Below, one piece after another: positions 12,266-24,244 of a DNA stretch of 64,000 nt. The notes beneath the pieces are model-generated. The model was not told the DNA's origin, searched no databases, and saw only the letters and a list, made by a program, of their open reading frames with translations. The position numbers were made by a program, and so were the translations under genes. The stretch comes from Rotaria sp. Silwood1 (lineage: Eukaryota > Rotifera > Eurotatoria > Philodinida > Philodinidae), in NCBI GenBank assembly GCA_905250075.1, contig CAJNOP010000057.1, positions 740,073 through 804,072 on the forward strand, in the 5' to 3' direction. How positions within the stretch are numbered: position 1 is the stretch's first letter; each line of letters begins with the position of its first letter.

Positions 12266-14766
12266 CTACCTACCCATGACGCACCAAGATGATATGGTTC
12301 GGTTTTGACTTATATATTAAAAAAAAAACAATTTTCCATTATTGTTAAAAGCAATATAAAGACAACCTAACTTACGGAGTAATTTCGGGTATAATTTCAT
12401 TAAAAACAACAAAAAGCATTGCACCAGCTGCAAATGAAAGTGAAAATGGAAGTAGGCAATTAGCTAATTGAACAAAGCAAACACCAAGAAGCCCAGCTAT
12501 TATTTCAACTAAGCCACTTAATTGACCATACCTATTAAAAATGCATATCATGTATGAATACACAAAGACATTTGCAACAAACCAAAAAGCTTTAAAACAT
12601 CCTATACCAAATGATCGTAGAGGTAAACTGATTGCCAATCCTAAAAATAATTATTTGATATTGTTATTTTACTGTCAAAAAGAAATCTTTATCAATGAAT
12701 AAATAGTGTCAGCAGACAATTGTCATGTATAACACGAAGCAGTGACTTCCGTAGTGAATAGCAAAAAAGAAATTCTCGATCTTTTATACAAAGGAAATAG
12801 AATCTATAAAAATAAAAAAAAAAGAAAGAATTTATATTTCTTGTTTCACAATTCAACACTCTCTTGAGGATTGTCTGTCATATAAAGATCTTTTAGGTTT
12901 TATTATAATATATTTGACAGCAACTATATTCATCTATCTCCATCAAATGACACGAAAAAGATGCTTAGATGACATCTTTTTTTTTCCTGAATACACTTCT
13001 TATAATATAATTTCATATGTTACAAGAACAATAAGTCCGCTGCAGGGATTTCTTCGCATTCAATTATGTTTCATATGTAAAGCATATTTTAATTTATTCA
13101 ATGACTTGAGGTACTAGATTAATAGTGTCATTCATCAAAAACCACTTTTCATAATTAATCTTTACTTTTTCTTTTCTGACTATTTTTTCATATGTAAATA
13201 TCCGCTAATTGCGTTCTGTTCTTCATTAATTCCTCTGAAGAATACCCTCGTTTCTATGATGAACAGAAAAAAAAAACAGTAAAGAAATAAGATAAACTTA
13301 TATAAAAATAGACTAGATCCTAGTATGTGCACAAAGATTTCAAAAGATAACTAATATGTTAGTTGATATGCATTGATACTACGTCATAATTTTTTTTCCG
13401 ATATAATACATTTACTTTATAATGCATCTGACGCCTTTATTAATATAATAAATATTTATATTTACAGAAGGAAAAGAGAAATGCAGGAAAAAAAAATTAA
13501 TCCAAAAAAAACAAAATGAACGACAAATCTTTCAGACATTCTTTTATAACCATCGTTAATTTCTTCTCCTTAATATAGCGATGAATTTTTTTTCCCGACT
13601 ATCACAGCTTGATATACATTGAATCAAATTTGATTACATGGTTAGAAAGAAAAATCAATTTGTTCCGGAAATCAAAGATAATTTTACAATGATCTTTTCA
13701 CAATTGATTTAGACTTTCAATTCGAATTATTCTTTTTCTTGTTTTTTTTATATTTATTCTTATGATTCTACCTTCAGGGAAGTTTTGTATACCAATACCA
13801 AGTGCTAACTTTCTAAAAGCAAAACAGAAAATATAAGAAAAGAAATCACTTTCATATTGTTTACCTTGCATGATTAAATGACAATGTTGCATTGCTCGAT
13901 GATGCAATTGATCCAAAAGCAACACCAACAGCCATACCTTCTAAAAAAAATGGAAAGAAAAATTTTTTAAATGATTAATAAATCTATCTTTTTCGTGCTT
14001 TTCAAACCTGGAAAATTATGTACAGTAACAGCAATAATAAGTAAAAGTAATCGATGCCATTTTGTTCGTTCATTTGTGTTTATATTAATTTCTTTAATTT
14101 CTTCAATAGGACTATCACCAACAGGTCGATGAGCTTGTTTTGTTAACTCTTGATTACGTTTTAAACGTGAACGTACAGCAGAATGTATTTTTAAATTTGA
14201 CAGATTATCTTGATGATTTTTTAGTTTTTGTTCATGAGTTTTGTTATTTGATACGCATTGGAATAGTTGTTTTGACGTTATTGATGGTAATAATAAATCA
14301 GCCATATAAACAAATAAAGCGCCAAGTAAAAAACCAATTATAATTAATATAAAATTTAATTGAATATTTATAAAATTCTGTTCATGAGCTATTTTAAAAG
14401 CTGGTTCTAGTAAACTCCAAAATGATGCTGCAGTCATTACCTAATAAAAAAAATTTAGAAAAAGTTAAGCTTATTTCTTTATTTATGAATATATCTACTC
14501 CAGCTCCAAAACCAAGACTATAATCAAGTAATTTTTGCTAGAAAAGAAGAAAAACACGATTGAATAAAAAATAATTTATCAGTTTTTTTTTTGACATACA
14601 TTGGCTGAATGAAATATAAACACCAAAGCAGCACCAGCAGCCGTAACAAACCATGTAAATCCAGTGCCTGAAAAAAGAATAGTAACAATTGTTGTTTGTA
14701 AAATAAGATTTCGTTCATTAGCATACCTAAAAGGCATTGAATAAATATTGATTGATCACGCAACAT
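12266..14766 (-). CDS. SLC39A11: ZIP11-type zinc transporter (SLC39A11), C-terminus apparently missing
   Basis: Membrane zinc transporter of the ZIP family, GufA/ZIP11 branch. Exons: 14766-14727 (MLRDQSIFIQCLLG), 14667-14600, 14537-about 14514, about 14443-14009, about 13941-13866, a short exon near 13815-13775 (KLALGIGIQNFPEG), about 12639-12589, about 12532-12375 and a tentative 12308-12266. The metal-binding motifs are present: HNFPEGMAVGVAFG and, in the next helix, GIQNFPEG. NEIIPE follows in the later helix. The cytosolic loop (KTHEQKLKNHQ to TNERTKWH) is lysine-rich. Family members end with one more membrane helix after a SW motif. Here the last exon reads SSW-CVMGR-stop, or has a GTGCGT donor at the W, and no matching helix was found before the assembly gap. 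The gene is therefore either truncated or its last exon is misplaced. It starts 178 bp from TCERG1 on the other strand. Confidence 0.9.
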
Positions 14767-14944
14767 AAAAAAAAATGAACAATTTTCTTTTTTCTTTTTT
14801 AAATATTAATCAATCCACATTTTATTCATTATATCCAACAATTGGTCATTTAATTTCACCAATAAAAAAATGACTGAAAGAACAAAACAACAAAAGAAAA
14901 ACTACACATACTTTGTATGATTATTAGACAACAATAAAAAAAAA
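14767..14944. promoter_or_regulatory. Shared head-to-head promoter of ZIP11 and TCERG1
   Basis: Only 178 bp separate the ATG of the ZIP11 gene (minus) from the ATG of TCERG1 (plus), so both must start transcription from this AT-rich stretch or its immediate surroundings. No TATA box or named factor site could be assigned with confidence. Confidence 0.6.
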
Positions 14945-17900
14945 ATGAATGAGAATTCATCATCTCTTGATTTAAGTACATTATGGGTTGAATATAAAAA
15001 TCCTGATGGTCGTGTAAGTCTAGTTAATTTTTTCTTATAAACTGAAAAAAAATATTCGTATATTTTCGATAGATTTATTATTATAATGCTAAAACACGTC
15101 AAACAACATGGACAAAACCAGAAGGACAACGTGTTATGTCACAGAATGAACTTGATCAATTACTTTCTAATCAAAATGAAACATCAAAAAACTTGCCAAC
15201 ACCAATAAATATAGATACAATCGATGAAAAAATTGAATCAGTAAAAAAAGATATTCAATCACCAAATGATAATTCAACAACGAATTATAATCCATATTCA
15301 TATCCACCACCTTCACTTGGTATGCCATTTGGTGCATTTCCACCACATTTAATGCCACATATGGCTCAAATGATGCAAAATAGTAAATCAAAATCAAAAT
15401 CAAAATTTGAATTCATTTTTGTTTATTTTATTTCAATATTTAGATTTTCCTGGTTTTGGTTCAATTCCTCCACCAGCACATTTACTTCGTTTTATGATGC
15501 CACCATTTTTAAATCCATCTAGTTTAACTTCAGGAAAATCTTTAGAAACACTTCAAACAGAATTAAAAAAAGTTTGGCTTTCTTTTTCTTTTGAAAAAAA
15601 ATTCTTTTACACAAAAAAATTATCTTTTGTTTAGTTACGTGTACAATTAAAAGAACTTGAAGAGAAAATGGAAAAAATCAATAATGAAGCATCAGTTTGG
15701 TCAGAATTTAAAAATCCTGAAGGACGACCTTATTATTACAATTCGAAAACAACTGAATCAACATGGGATAAACCTCTTGTATTAAGTGATCTTATTGGTA
15801 TTCAAAAAAAAAAAAAAACAAAAAATCTTATTTTTTAATTATTATTTTGTTTTCTTTTTTTAGATATACAAAATCAACTTGAACATGTAAATAAAACAAT
15901 TCATGAAGCGGAAAAAGAAGTTAAACGACTTGAAAGTGAACAAAGTCAATTATCTGCGGCAGCAGCAGTAGCAAATGCTAATGATAAACAGCAACAACAA
16001 CAACAAACTGTCCCAACACCAGCTTTTATTAATGGTTTTACTTTAGAAAAATTAGATAATAATGAAATTAGACGATTTGTAAGTATTTATGAAAGAAAAA
16101 AATTAACCAATGCTTTTTTCTATGTAGAAGGTAGTGTCTCTCCGCATATTCAGTTGATCCTCCCAGACTTTGAAAAAAGAAGTTTTTACCCTTTTGGAAT
16201 TTTTAATCACTCTTCCGACAGAGAAAATCTAAAAGAAACTGAATGTAGCTTCATGAATTAAACCATTTATCTATTGCGGTATTGTAATATGTATAGTCAT
16301 GTCGCACAATTGTTCGCATTAACGCTTCGATACTTGTGAGAATCATGAGTTGTGCTTAAGACTCTCAGTTCCAACTATAAACAGTTTTTACCCGAGAAGA
16401 AACTAGTTTCACAATATATTTTACGAATAAAAATTTATCTTATAAAAGCAGTCAATTTAGGCTCTGTAGTTAATATAGACGACTTAGATGCATTAAGATT
16501 ATTAGAGTACATCGGAAACGAATTAGTTTTATTAGTTTTAACACACAAAAGGTTCACCAGTTTCAATACAACACGTCATGAATAATTTCATATAAATCTA
16601 GTTGTTAAATGATGTTTTTTGTTGAATTTTTGGTTTTTAATGAATGAACCACCAAAATTAATGCTAGCCGTTTGAACTTATGTTGAATCCACAAGAATGC
16701 CTTGGTGAAACTAGCTAAAGTTTAAAAAGATTTGTGTCTATTGGCCTTTGGAGCTGAGTATTCATTGTTTTACTGAATTTTCGACCAAGCCTTAGATATA
16801 TACCGAAAAATCAAAAGTAAAATTTCGACATGAAGTTAAGCCCATAGATGGATTGAGTACCTCATAGAATATCCTAAAAATTTCAACGAAAAACAATGTT
16901 ATTTTGTTTCGATATCAAACTGCAGAAAAATATTGGCTTGCAACAGACATCGTAGAAAAATTGATTTTACTTGGACGTTTAATATCTCGACAAAAGAAAA
17001 CATTCTTTTCGGCTAAAACTTTCAAGATATTCTTAGAGTCATTAGATGTATGCTCTAAACTTTATGTCAGGATTTCATTACTTCATTTTTTTTAAGTAAA
17101 TGCTTAAAGTTGAAGTTGAAAATTCAGTAAAACGATGACAATTTGACTCCAGGAAATTTAGAAGAACAATAAGTTGTCGATAGTTGGCTTATATAGAACT
17201 TCATTGTGGGAATGAGTTTGAAATGAAGTACCTTTTATTCTACTCTCTAACCTAATATGATACATTTAAATCAATAAGTTAATTATCTTCTCATAGGGTG
17301 AAGTGTCATTGACTTCAGATCGTAATGTAACCGATGATAAAACAAAAGGTAAAGCTAGACCAATATCAACAAAGCCCATACCTGGTACTCCATGGTAAAT
17401 CAGATATCAAATTGAAAATTTCAATCATGCATCTATTTTTTTCGCTAGGTGTATTGTATGGACGAGTGATCATCAAGTATTTTTCTTCAATCCAACATCA
17501 CGTGCATCACTTTGGGATAGACCAGAAGAACTAAAAGGTAAATATTTGATTATAAAAGAAGGCAGAGTGAAGTTTCTAATCTAGCCCAAGCTTACTTCAT
17601 TGCTAAATGTTAAAGTACTTTTGAATAGAGCTAATGTATATCATGTGATTTCTAATGAGATATGAATACTCCAGAAAGAGTTCAGACTCATAGCTTATTA
17701 CTACCGAGATATTGTATTAGCAAAATTCTGTAGTCTCTCTCAGAAATATCAGAAAAAAATAAAATTTTGAATCTCAATTTAAAAAATAGTACAGTAATAC
17801 ATGTTAACGAGTATAGCTCATGATGGAAGTTCCAGATTTTTTCATAGCGTCTATTCTGAAACAAGAACATCGGGATTTACCGTGCTACATGCGCAATTGT

Positions 17901-20900
17901 AAAAAGCATGTTTTTACTTTTGCCGTATTTTAGAATAGAAGCAATCAAAAGAAGTTTTTCTGGTGTTACTGAAAGGATATCATGGCATTCATTTAAAATA
18001 TAACGTAAAACTGAAATATTTCGGCAACCATTAGCAAAGGGCATGAACTCTTTTTAGAATATTCATAACTCATTTGAATATACGTAATGCACATAGCCTC
18101 AAATGAAAAAATTTTTATCAGTTGGAGAACTTCCGTCGTGAAAAATAGAAAAACATAGTGCTATGCAGTATAAATTTAGATCACACCATAGTTATAGTGT
18201 TTTTCTAAGCAAATTGCATTTTAAGAGATGGCATTGCGTGTCAGTAGACGAACAGTACTATATGAATTTCCGTAGTTTAAATGCGTCAGTTTGAGTTATT
18301 AGTTGTTCAAACAGTGGTTAGATTACAGAACAAACTACTCGGAAATCCATAATATCGAGAATGAACTAGTATAAGTATGTACTCATACTTGATGAACTAT
18401 GCTATCTCATAAAAAACGATGTTTTTTTGAAAATGTATACTGCTGAGCACTACGGAGTGTACCAATTGTTGATAGTAAAAAAGCTTTTTATAAACATTAA
18501 TACTTGAAGTTCGCTGATACTTCGTTAAATATTATTTACAATATTTTTTTTAAAGTTCTAATATCTTTGATCAGTATAAACAGATATTTTAATGTAGTTC
18601 ATCTTTTTTTTTTGTTTAGGTCGAACGGATGTTGATGAAATGATTCGTGCAGCAATGCCACAAGACGATTCAACGAATACTAATCGAACAATACCAACAA
18701 AACAAAAATTAGATTCAACTTCCGATGATACAGAACCTGAAGCCAAAAAAATCAAGTAAAAAAAATAATATAGCAAAAGTTAATTTTTAATAAATTGTTT
18801 GTTGTCTATTCAGATCAGATTTAATTTCAACTACAACTACTCCTAATGGTAACGAAAATCATGATAATGAAATAAAACTTCTACAAAATACAACTGAACG
18901 TTTAAATAATACACAAGAATCTACTTATGATTCAGAAGCCAAAGCAGCTAAACAACGAGAATTAATTCCATATGAAACACGTATTAAACAATTTCGTGAA
19001 ATGCTTGCTGAAAAACAAGTTAATTGAATTTATTTTATTCTTATTCTTATTATTTTATATTTTATTTTGATATAGGTTAGTGCATTTGCAACATGGGAAC
19101 AAGAAAAAAATAAAATTGCTTATGATCCACGTTTTTCATTATTAACAGCTAAAGAACGAAAACAGGAATTCGATCGTTATACACATGGTTAGCATTTTTT
19201 GTTTGAATATTTCTTATGAATAAAAAAGAACGTTTTTTTTTTTATATTAGAACGAGCTGATGAAGAACGACGAGAAAAAGAAGCTAAACTTAAATTAAAA
19301 AAGAAAGAATTTCGTGATTTATTAAAAGAATCGAATGTTTCAATTAAGTAAAAATTTATTTGAAATTTCAATAAATTCATTTTTGATTGAAATGGTTTTT
19401 TTGTTTTTCTTTAGAACAACATTTACTGAATTTGCATCACGACATAGTAAAGACGAACGTTTTCGTGCTATAGAAAAAATACGAGATCGTGAAGCATGGT
19501 TTCATGATTATATACAAGAATTAAAAACACGAGAAAAAGATGGTTCTAGTCGTCATAGTGAAAAAGAAAAAGTAAGAATTTTATTTTCCTTATCATTTCA
19601 AACGAATAATTGAAAGATTTTTCTAATGAGATAATAAGGTTAACAGAATTGTTATCAATATATCGTATATTACTATATACATAAGATATTTTTAATCAAA
19701 ACCAAAAAAAAGTCGTAAAAAAAACAATTTTCTAGAAATCTGAAGATGAATGTGTCTTTATTCTAGTCGAAATATTTTTCACATATCCAAGTCCAATATA
19801 AAATAAACTACATAGAGGTGTAGAAAATTTTGAGTGCTATTCGAATATATGATTATTCTTTCGAAAACATAGTTTTATGTTGAAGATTTAAAATACTAAT
19901 TATATCTATTAGTTTTCAAGGATATCTATATATATATATATATCTTTTGTCAGTCTGCGCAATAGGGTGCAATAGCTTTCCCTAAACATAATTAGCGAAT
20001 GTGATAAAAGGTTATTGCTTCCCTTGGTATCTTCGAAATCTGATAATTAATATGGAAAGACTAATACACAGTGCTAGAAATGCGTTTTGTTCTATCTGTA
20101 TGACTAAACTTGTGTCACATATATATATATGGCATCTATCTTTATTAGAGAAGCTGAAGGCCGATGGATTAATATCATATGCCTAGACATAGACAAAAGA
20201 AAACTTTCTCTGTTTTATGTTCTTTTTAATCATTAACAAAGTTTTGATTAACTAAACGTCTGAAAAAAGTAGTAAAGTTTCTTATTATTTGACACAAAAG
20301 ACCTAAAACTCTATTACAAATGTAATACATGTAACAGTACAGCTACTGTAAATACAAATGAAACAATTAGATTAAATGAAATTGATGATACAACATCAGT
20401 GTCACAATCTTGAGGGTGTAGGTATTAATCTTTTCTACACCAATCTACATTTCATTGAGTCAAGAGAGACAATTTAGAAATAGATAAAAATTATCCGTTT
20501 AGAAAAAAGTACTGCTTCCCCTGGAAAGGTGAATTGGTGTCGTCTATGTTTATAATTAATCAGTGCTGTGCTAAAAACAACAGATTAGATAGATAGCAAA
20601 GTTTTCTATCCTATTGCTATGCTTTTGACAATTTCATCGCAGCTTGTGACAAACAATCTGTTATGTATATTAGAAAAACTAAAACAAATGTTAATGAAAG
20701 CAATGACATAAGCAGAAGAAATATTCTAATATTGCTCGTTCCTAGAAGATATTTTACATGTCATTGAGAATATAAAAGTACGGTTCGATTGAGTCTAGAA
20801 CCCCAAAATTTTGAACCGAATTAGACTCTATCCTACACACTAGTAGATTCTGCAAGTCTGATTCAAGTATCAGTTCTGAATAGAAATTTCATTGATATCT

Positions 20901-22026
20901 AAATGATAGTAATATCAAACAGAGAAAAATTTAAATATTTTACACTCGGTTTTTTTTTTGTTTTTAGCTAAAAAAAGATTATTTCTCATTATTAAAAGAA
21001 TTAAAAGTTACTCGAAATTCTTCTTGGTCTGATATAAAACATTCCGGTGAACACGATTCACGTTATAAAGCTATTGAATCAAGTTCAAGACGTGAAGATT
21101 GGTTTCGTGAATATCAAACAAAACATATTGATGAAACAATAATTACTTCGAATGAAGTATGAAAATAAACATATTTGTTCTGTTTTAAATTTTATAAAAA
21201 AAAACAACTTTTGTTTCAGACAAATGAAGAAGAACTTGAGCGACAACGTGAAAAAGAAAGACAAGAACGTATTGATGCTAGTATAAAAAAACGTGCTGAA
21301 GAAGTTAAAGTACAATTATCTGGTTTTCAACGTGAATTAGATAAAGAACGTGAACAATTAAAGAAAGATAAAGCAGTGGAAAATTTTAAAGCTTTACTAA
21401 CTGATATGGTACGAACAGCTGATGCAGAATGGAAAGAAACAAAAAAAACTTTACGAAAAGATCCACGATGGGAACAAGATATTGATCGAGATGAAAAAGA
21501 ACGTCTATTTGAAGAACATGTTAATTTATTAGAAAAAAAACGTAAAATGGCATTTCATGCTTTATTAAGTGAACATTGTACATTAACATCAATATGGAAA
21601 GAAGTTAAAAAAATTATTAAATCAGATCCACGTTTTGAAAAAATTTTTTCGAATGAACGTAAACGTGATTTAGAAAAAGAATTTGAACTCTATATGAAAG
21701 ATAAATATCATACAGCTAAAAATGAATTTAAAGAATTATTAAAAGAAACAAAATTAATTACATATAGGTAATTAACATAAAAAGGATGCAATTGATTTTT
21801 CAACAAGTTTTCTTTTATTTTTAGGTCACTTCAAATGATTAGAGAATCAGAAGAACAAAATCATTTACGTGATATTGAAAAAATTCTACAGAAAGATAAA
21901 CGTTATTTATTATTAGATGTTATACCAGAAGAACGTTCGAAAATTTTAATGGATTATTTAGAAGAACTTGAACAACGTGGTGTTCCACCACCACCAACAG
22001 CTTCACTTGACAGACGAAAACCTTGA
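14945..22026 (+). CDS. TCERG1: Transcription elongation regulator 1 (TCERG1/CA150), WW and FF domains
   Basis: Nuclear protein linking the phosphorylated RNA polymerase II tail to splicing factors. WW1 (14982-15116) reads [29 protein letters not shown] short proline-rich stretch follows ([22 protein letters not shown]), then a coiled coil. WW2 is [15 protein letters not shown] to TTESTWDKP (15700-15774). WW3, split by an intron, is [19 protein letters not shown] to [11 protein letters not shown] (17383-17537). Six FF domains fill the C-terminal half: about 18955-19187, 19270-19550, 20968-21115, 21374-21530, 21537-21700 and 21705-21990. The protein ends in DRRKP, stop at 22024-22026, with AATAAA-like sequence about 100 bp on. 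About 15 exons and roughly 900 residues; the vertebrate protein is longer, mainly through Gln-Ala repeats absent here. Most introns are 50-65 nt, but three exceed 1 kb (about 16081-17296, 17538-18619, 19572-20967). Confidence 0.95.
16640..17265. repeat. Long imperfect palindrome in a TCERG1 intron
   Basis: Centre about 16950. The perfect 15-mer GTTTTACTGAATTTT at 16767-16781 pairs with its reverse complement at 17119-17133. Between these the two halves align almost end to end, for example GACATGAAGTTAAGCCCATA (about 16830) against GACATAAAGTTTAGAGCATA read on the minus strand from about 17070. Outside, GGATTCAACATAAGTTCAAAC (minus, about 16695) matches GGGAATGAGTTTGAA (about 17209). Confidence 0.75.
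17660..18300. repeat. Long imperfect palindrome in the next large TCERG1 intron
   Basis: Centre about 17980. CATGATGGAAGTTCCAGATT (about 17819-17838) pairs with AGTTGGAGAACTTCCGTCGT (about 18120-18139). Outward, AGTTCAGACTCATAGCTTAT (about 17679) aligns with AACTCAAACTGACGCATTTA read from the minus strand near 18295. More diverged than the 16.6-17.3 kb palindrome. Confidence 0.55.
19572..20967 (+). other. Longest TCERG1 intron, contents
   Basis: A 1.4-kb intron with no recognised gene. It contains an AT dinucleotide run near 19927-19943, another at about 20120-20130, and a hairpin with stem GGTGTAG/CTACACC near 20415-20443. Two loosely similar direct stretches share TTGCTTCCCTTGG (about 20015) and CTGCTTCCCCTGG (about 20512). 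I could not establish a whole-intron palindrome here. Confidence 0.5.
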
Positions 22027-23619
22027 TACAAAGTTCGTGTTTTTTGTTGTTTTGCTTTGTAATATTTTTTTTCTTTTTTGTCAACACAGAGTATCTGTGT
22101 GCCTATGTGTATCAAACGGAGAGTGATGAATAAAACTAAAAAAAGACAAAATACAAGACTGAGCTTTGCATTTCCATTGCAATGATTCGTCTATAAACAT
22201 ATCAAGAATTTTCAAATAAAATCTTCGAATTATTAATCAAGCTAATATGTTTATTTTTATTATACTGGTGATCAATGGATCATTTTCTAATGTTTGATAA
22301 TCTCTTCTAACATTTAAAGTTTTTCGTCACAAGTGAATTTAAAGTACAAATTATTTTCTTTGAAAAATATGAAATTATGTTATTTATCGTAAGAGTTTAA
22401 TGATACAAGAGCCAAAAGATCTTTTGTAAACATGATGAAAGATAATCAAAAAAATTCAAAATAAGATATATTAAAATAATACTTGTCTTATTTTTAGCAT
22501 ATATTAACTATTCGCTTTGGGATTGTTGTCGAATAACGAGTTATCGAAAATTAGTTTGGCAGAATGTTCGTTCATTTTTCAGTCTACAAAAGTTTGAAAG
22601 CATTGAATGTAAATCAAAACTTTGTACTGTTTCTGAATATAGGTTCAATGTTTTTCTAAATGTTCTGATTTAGGAGTTTCGAGTCGACCTTTTACAAACG
22701 CAACAATAAAGAGTTGAAGAAGACAAGTGCTAGTTTTTTTGTGACAATCCTCTCTTTTACTGCAATGATCAGATTACTGATATTTTTGTATAGAATTAAA
22801 GGCGACATTGTTCTCTACAAAATGATAGAGGAATCAAGAGCTTTAGAACAATCATTCAGGAATTGTCAAGTTCAATTAGCAGGTCTGTTTTCTATAGAAA
22901 TCGAGAAAAGTATCTAAATTACCACGATGGACCTTAACAAAACATTGATTGTTGACAAATAGATTGAAGAAAACTAATTTGTTTTTATAGAGAATTGTTA
23001 GTTCTTTCATTCGCTGTATTTAAAATAATATTTGTTTCTACTTTGCCTAAATTTTGATATAGTGAAGCTTGTCAAAATTCAACGACAGATCTTGAAAAGA
23101 TTAGCTTATAGCTCTTAAACCCCTAAAAGAACTTTGTAATCACAATTAAAATCTATTGCTTCCTGTAACTAACTCCATTTTATAGATAATATAAACGTAA
23201 CTTTACTACTTATATGAATTAGAATGACATATCAGCGAAATAATAGATATAACTGTTTCTTCTAGGAAAATTTGGTGAAGCGATGAGAAGTTATTGTTTC
23301 TCCAAAAAAATTGACGTTGTGTCTCTCATGTCATATTCTGCAAGAACACAAAGCTCTGATTCCAGCCCAATATTCGAAAATTCTTGTAGGTGCCTTTTAG
23401 AAGCTTAAACATGAACAAACATTTTGTCAAATTACTCTTCAATAAATCATTAGTATAGAAACATGATTTTATTTGTCGTATTAATTTTACTCAATCACTC
23501 TTAAGTAAAATAATTGGTCAAACATGACTACAGAAAATTGTTATATGATACAGTGTTATATCTATGAAAAGGATCATTGTAATACCTGTTTAATTATAAT
23601 CGTATCCATTTACAATTAT
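22027..23619. other. Intergenic, no gene recognised
   Basis: Downstream of TCERG1. It holds the likely polyadenylation region near 22120-22140. The rest is AT-rich sequence without a supportable coding exon; short open frames here have no recognisable domain. Confidence 0.5.
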
Positions 23620-23627
23620 GTCTCTAC

Positions 23628-23896
23628 CAGAGTTCTGCGTGGGATGGGATGAGGCAAGAAATTTCTTCCCATGAGATAAAATATTCAATTTTATCCCATG
23701 AGATGGGATGGGATGCAAAATTTTTATGTGTGCCCCATAGGATGGGATTTCTACAAGAAATGGTTCATTCTATGGAGTGGGATGATCCTAAAAAAATTTT
23801 CGTCCCATCCTATGAGAAATGGGGCATGTTGAAAGAATTGTATTCCATGGGACCGATGAGATGGGATGAAACTGTCCTATCCCACGCGGAGCCCTG
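23628..23896. mobile_element. hAT-type MITE with 8-bp target duplication
   Basis: A 269-bp non-autonomous element. The left end reads CAGAGTTCTGCGTGGGAT and the right end, on the minus strand, CAGGGCTCCGCGTGGGAT: terminal inverted repeats with 15 of 18 identical. Exact 8-bp copies of GTCTCTAC flank it at 23620-23627 and 23897-23904, fitting the hAT target pattern nTnnnnAn. The interior is built from GGGATG / CATCCC words in both orientations and has no transposase. It lies between TCERG1 and the aldolase gene. Confidence 0.85.
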
Positions 23897-24244
23897 GTCT
23901 CTACTAGTTCACTTATCTTAGTCACTGTAAAGAATGTTTACACCTGCATTAGACAATGAAATCAAAGTTTAAATCTTAATTTTAATAGTCATACATCTAA
24001 ACACACTTGAATCATATTTCTTGTAGTTTTATCAAAGAAACAAGTGATAAAATATATTAATACTTAAAACAATTCATTAAAATTTCTTCTTTAATAAGTT
24101 TTGTAATCCACTGAAAATGAATCATCAACGCTAATTATGAGAAACAAAATATCTTACGTATCAGAAACTATAAAACAAAGTTTTAATCAACGATAAAAAG
24201 ATATAGATATAATTAAAAATATGAAACCATAATTTTTTTGCTGA

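Noticed and set aside
16352..16585. 77-codon frame in a TCERG1 intron with protein-like sequence
   Set aside because: No ATG-led start of note, no domain, and it lies within a large intron. No support beyond openness.
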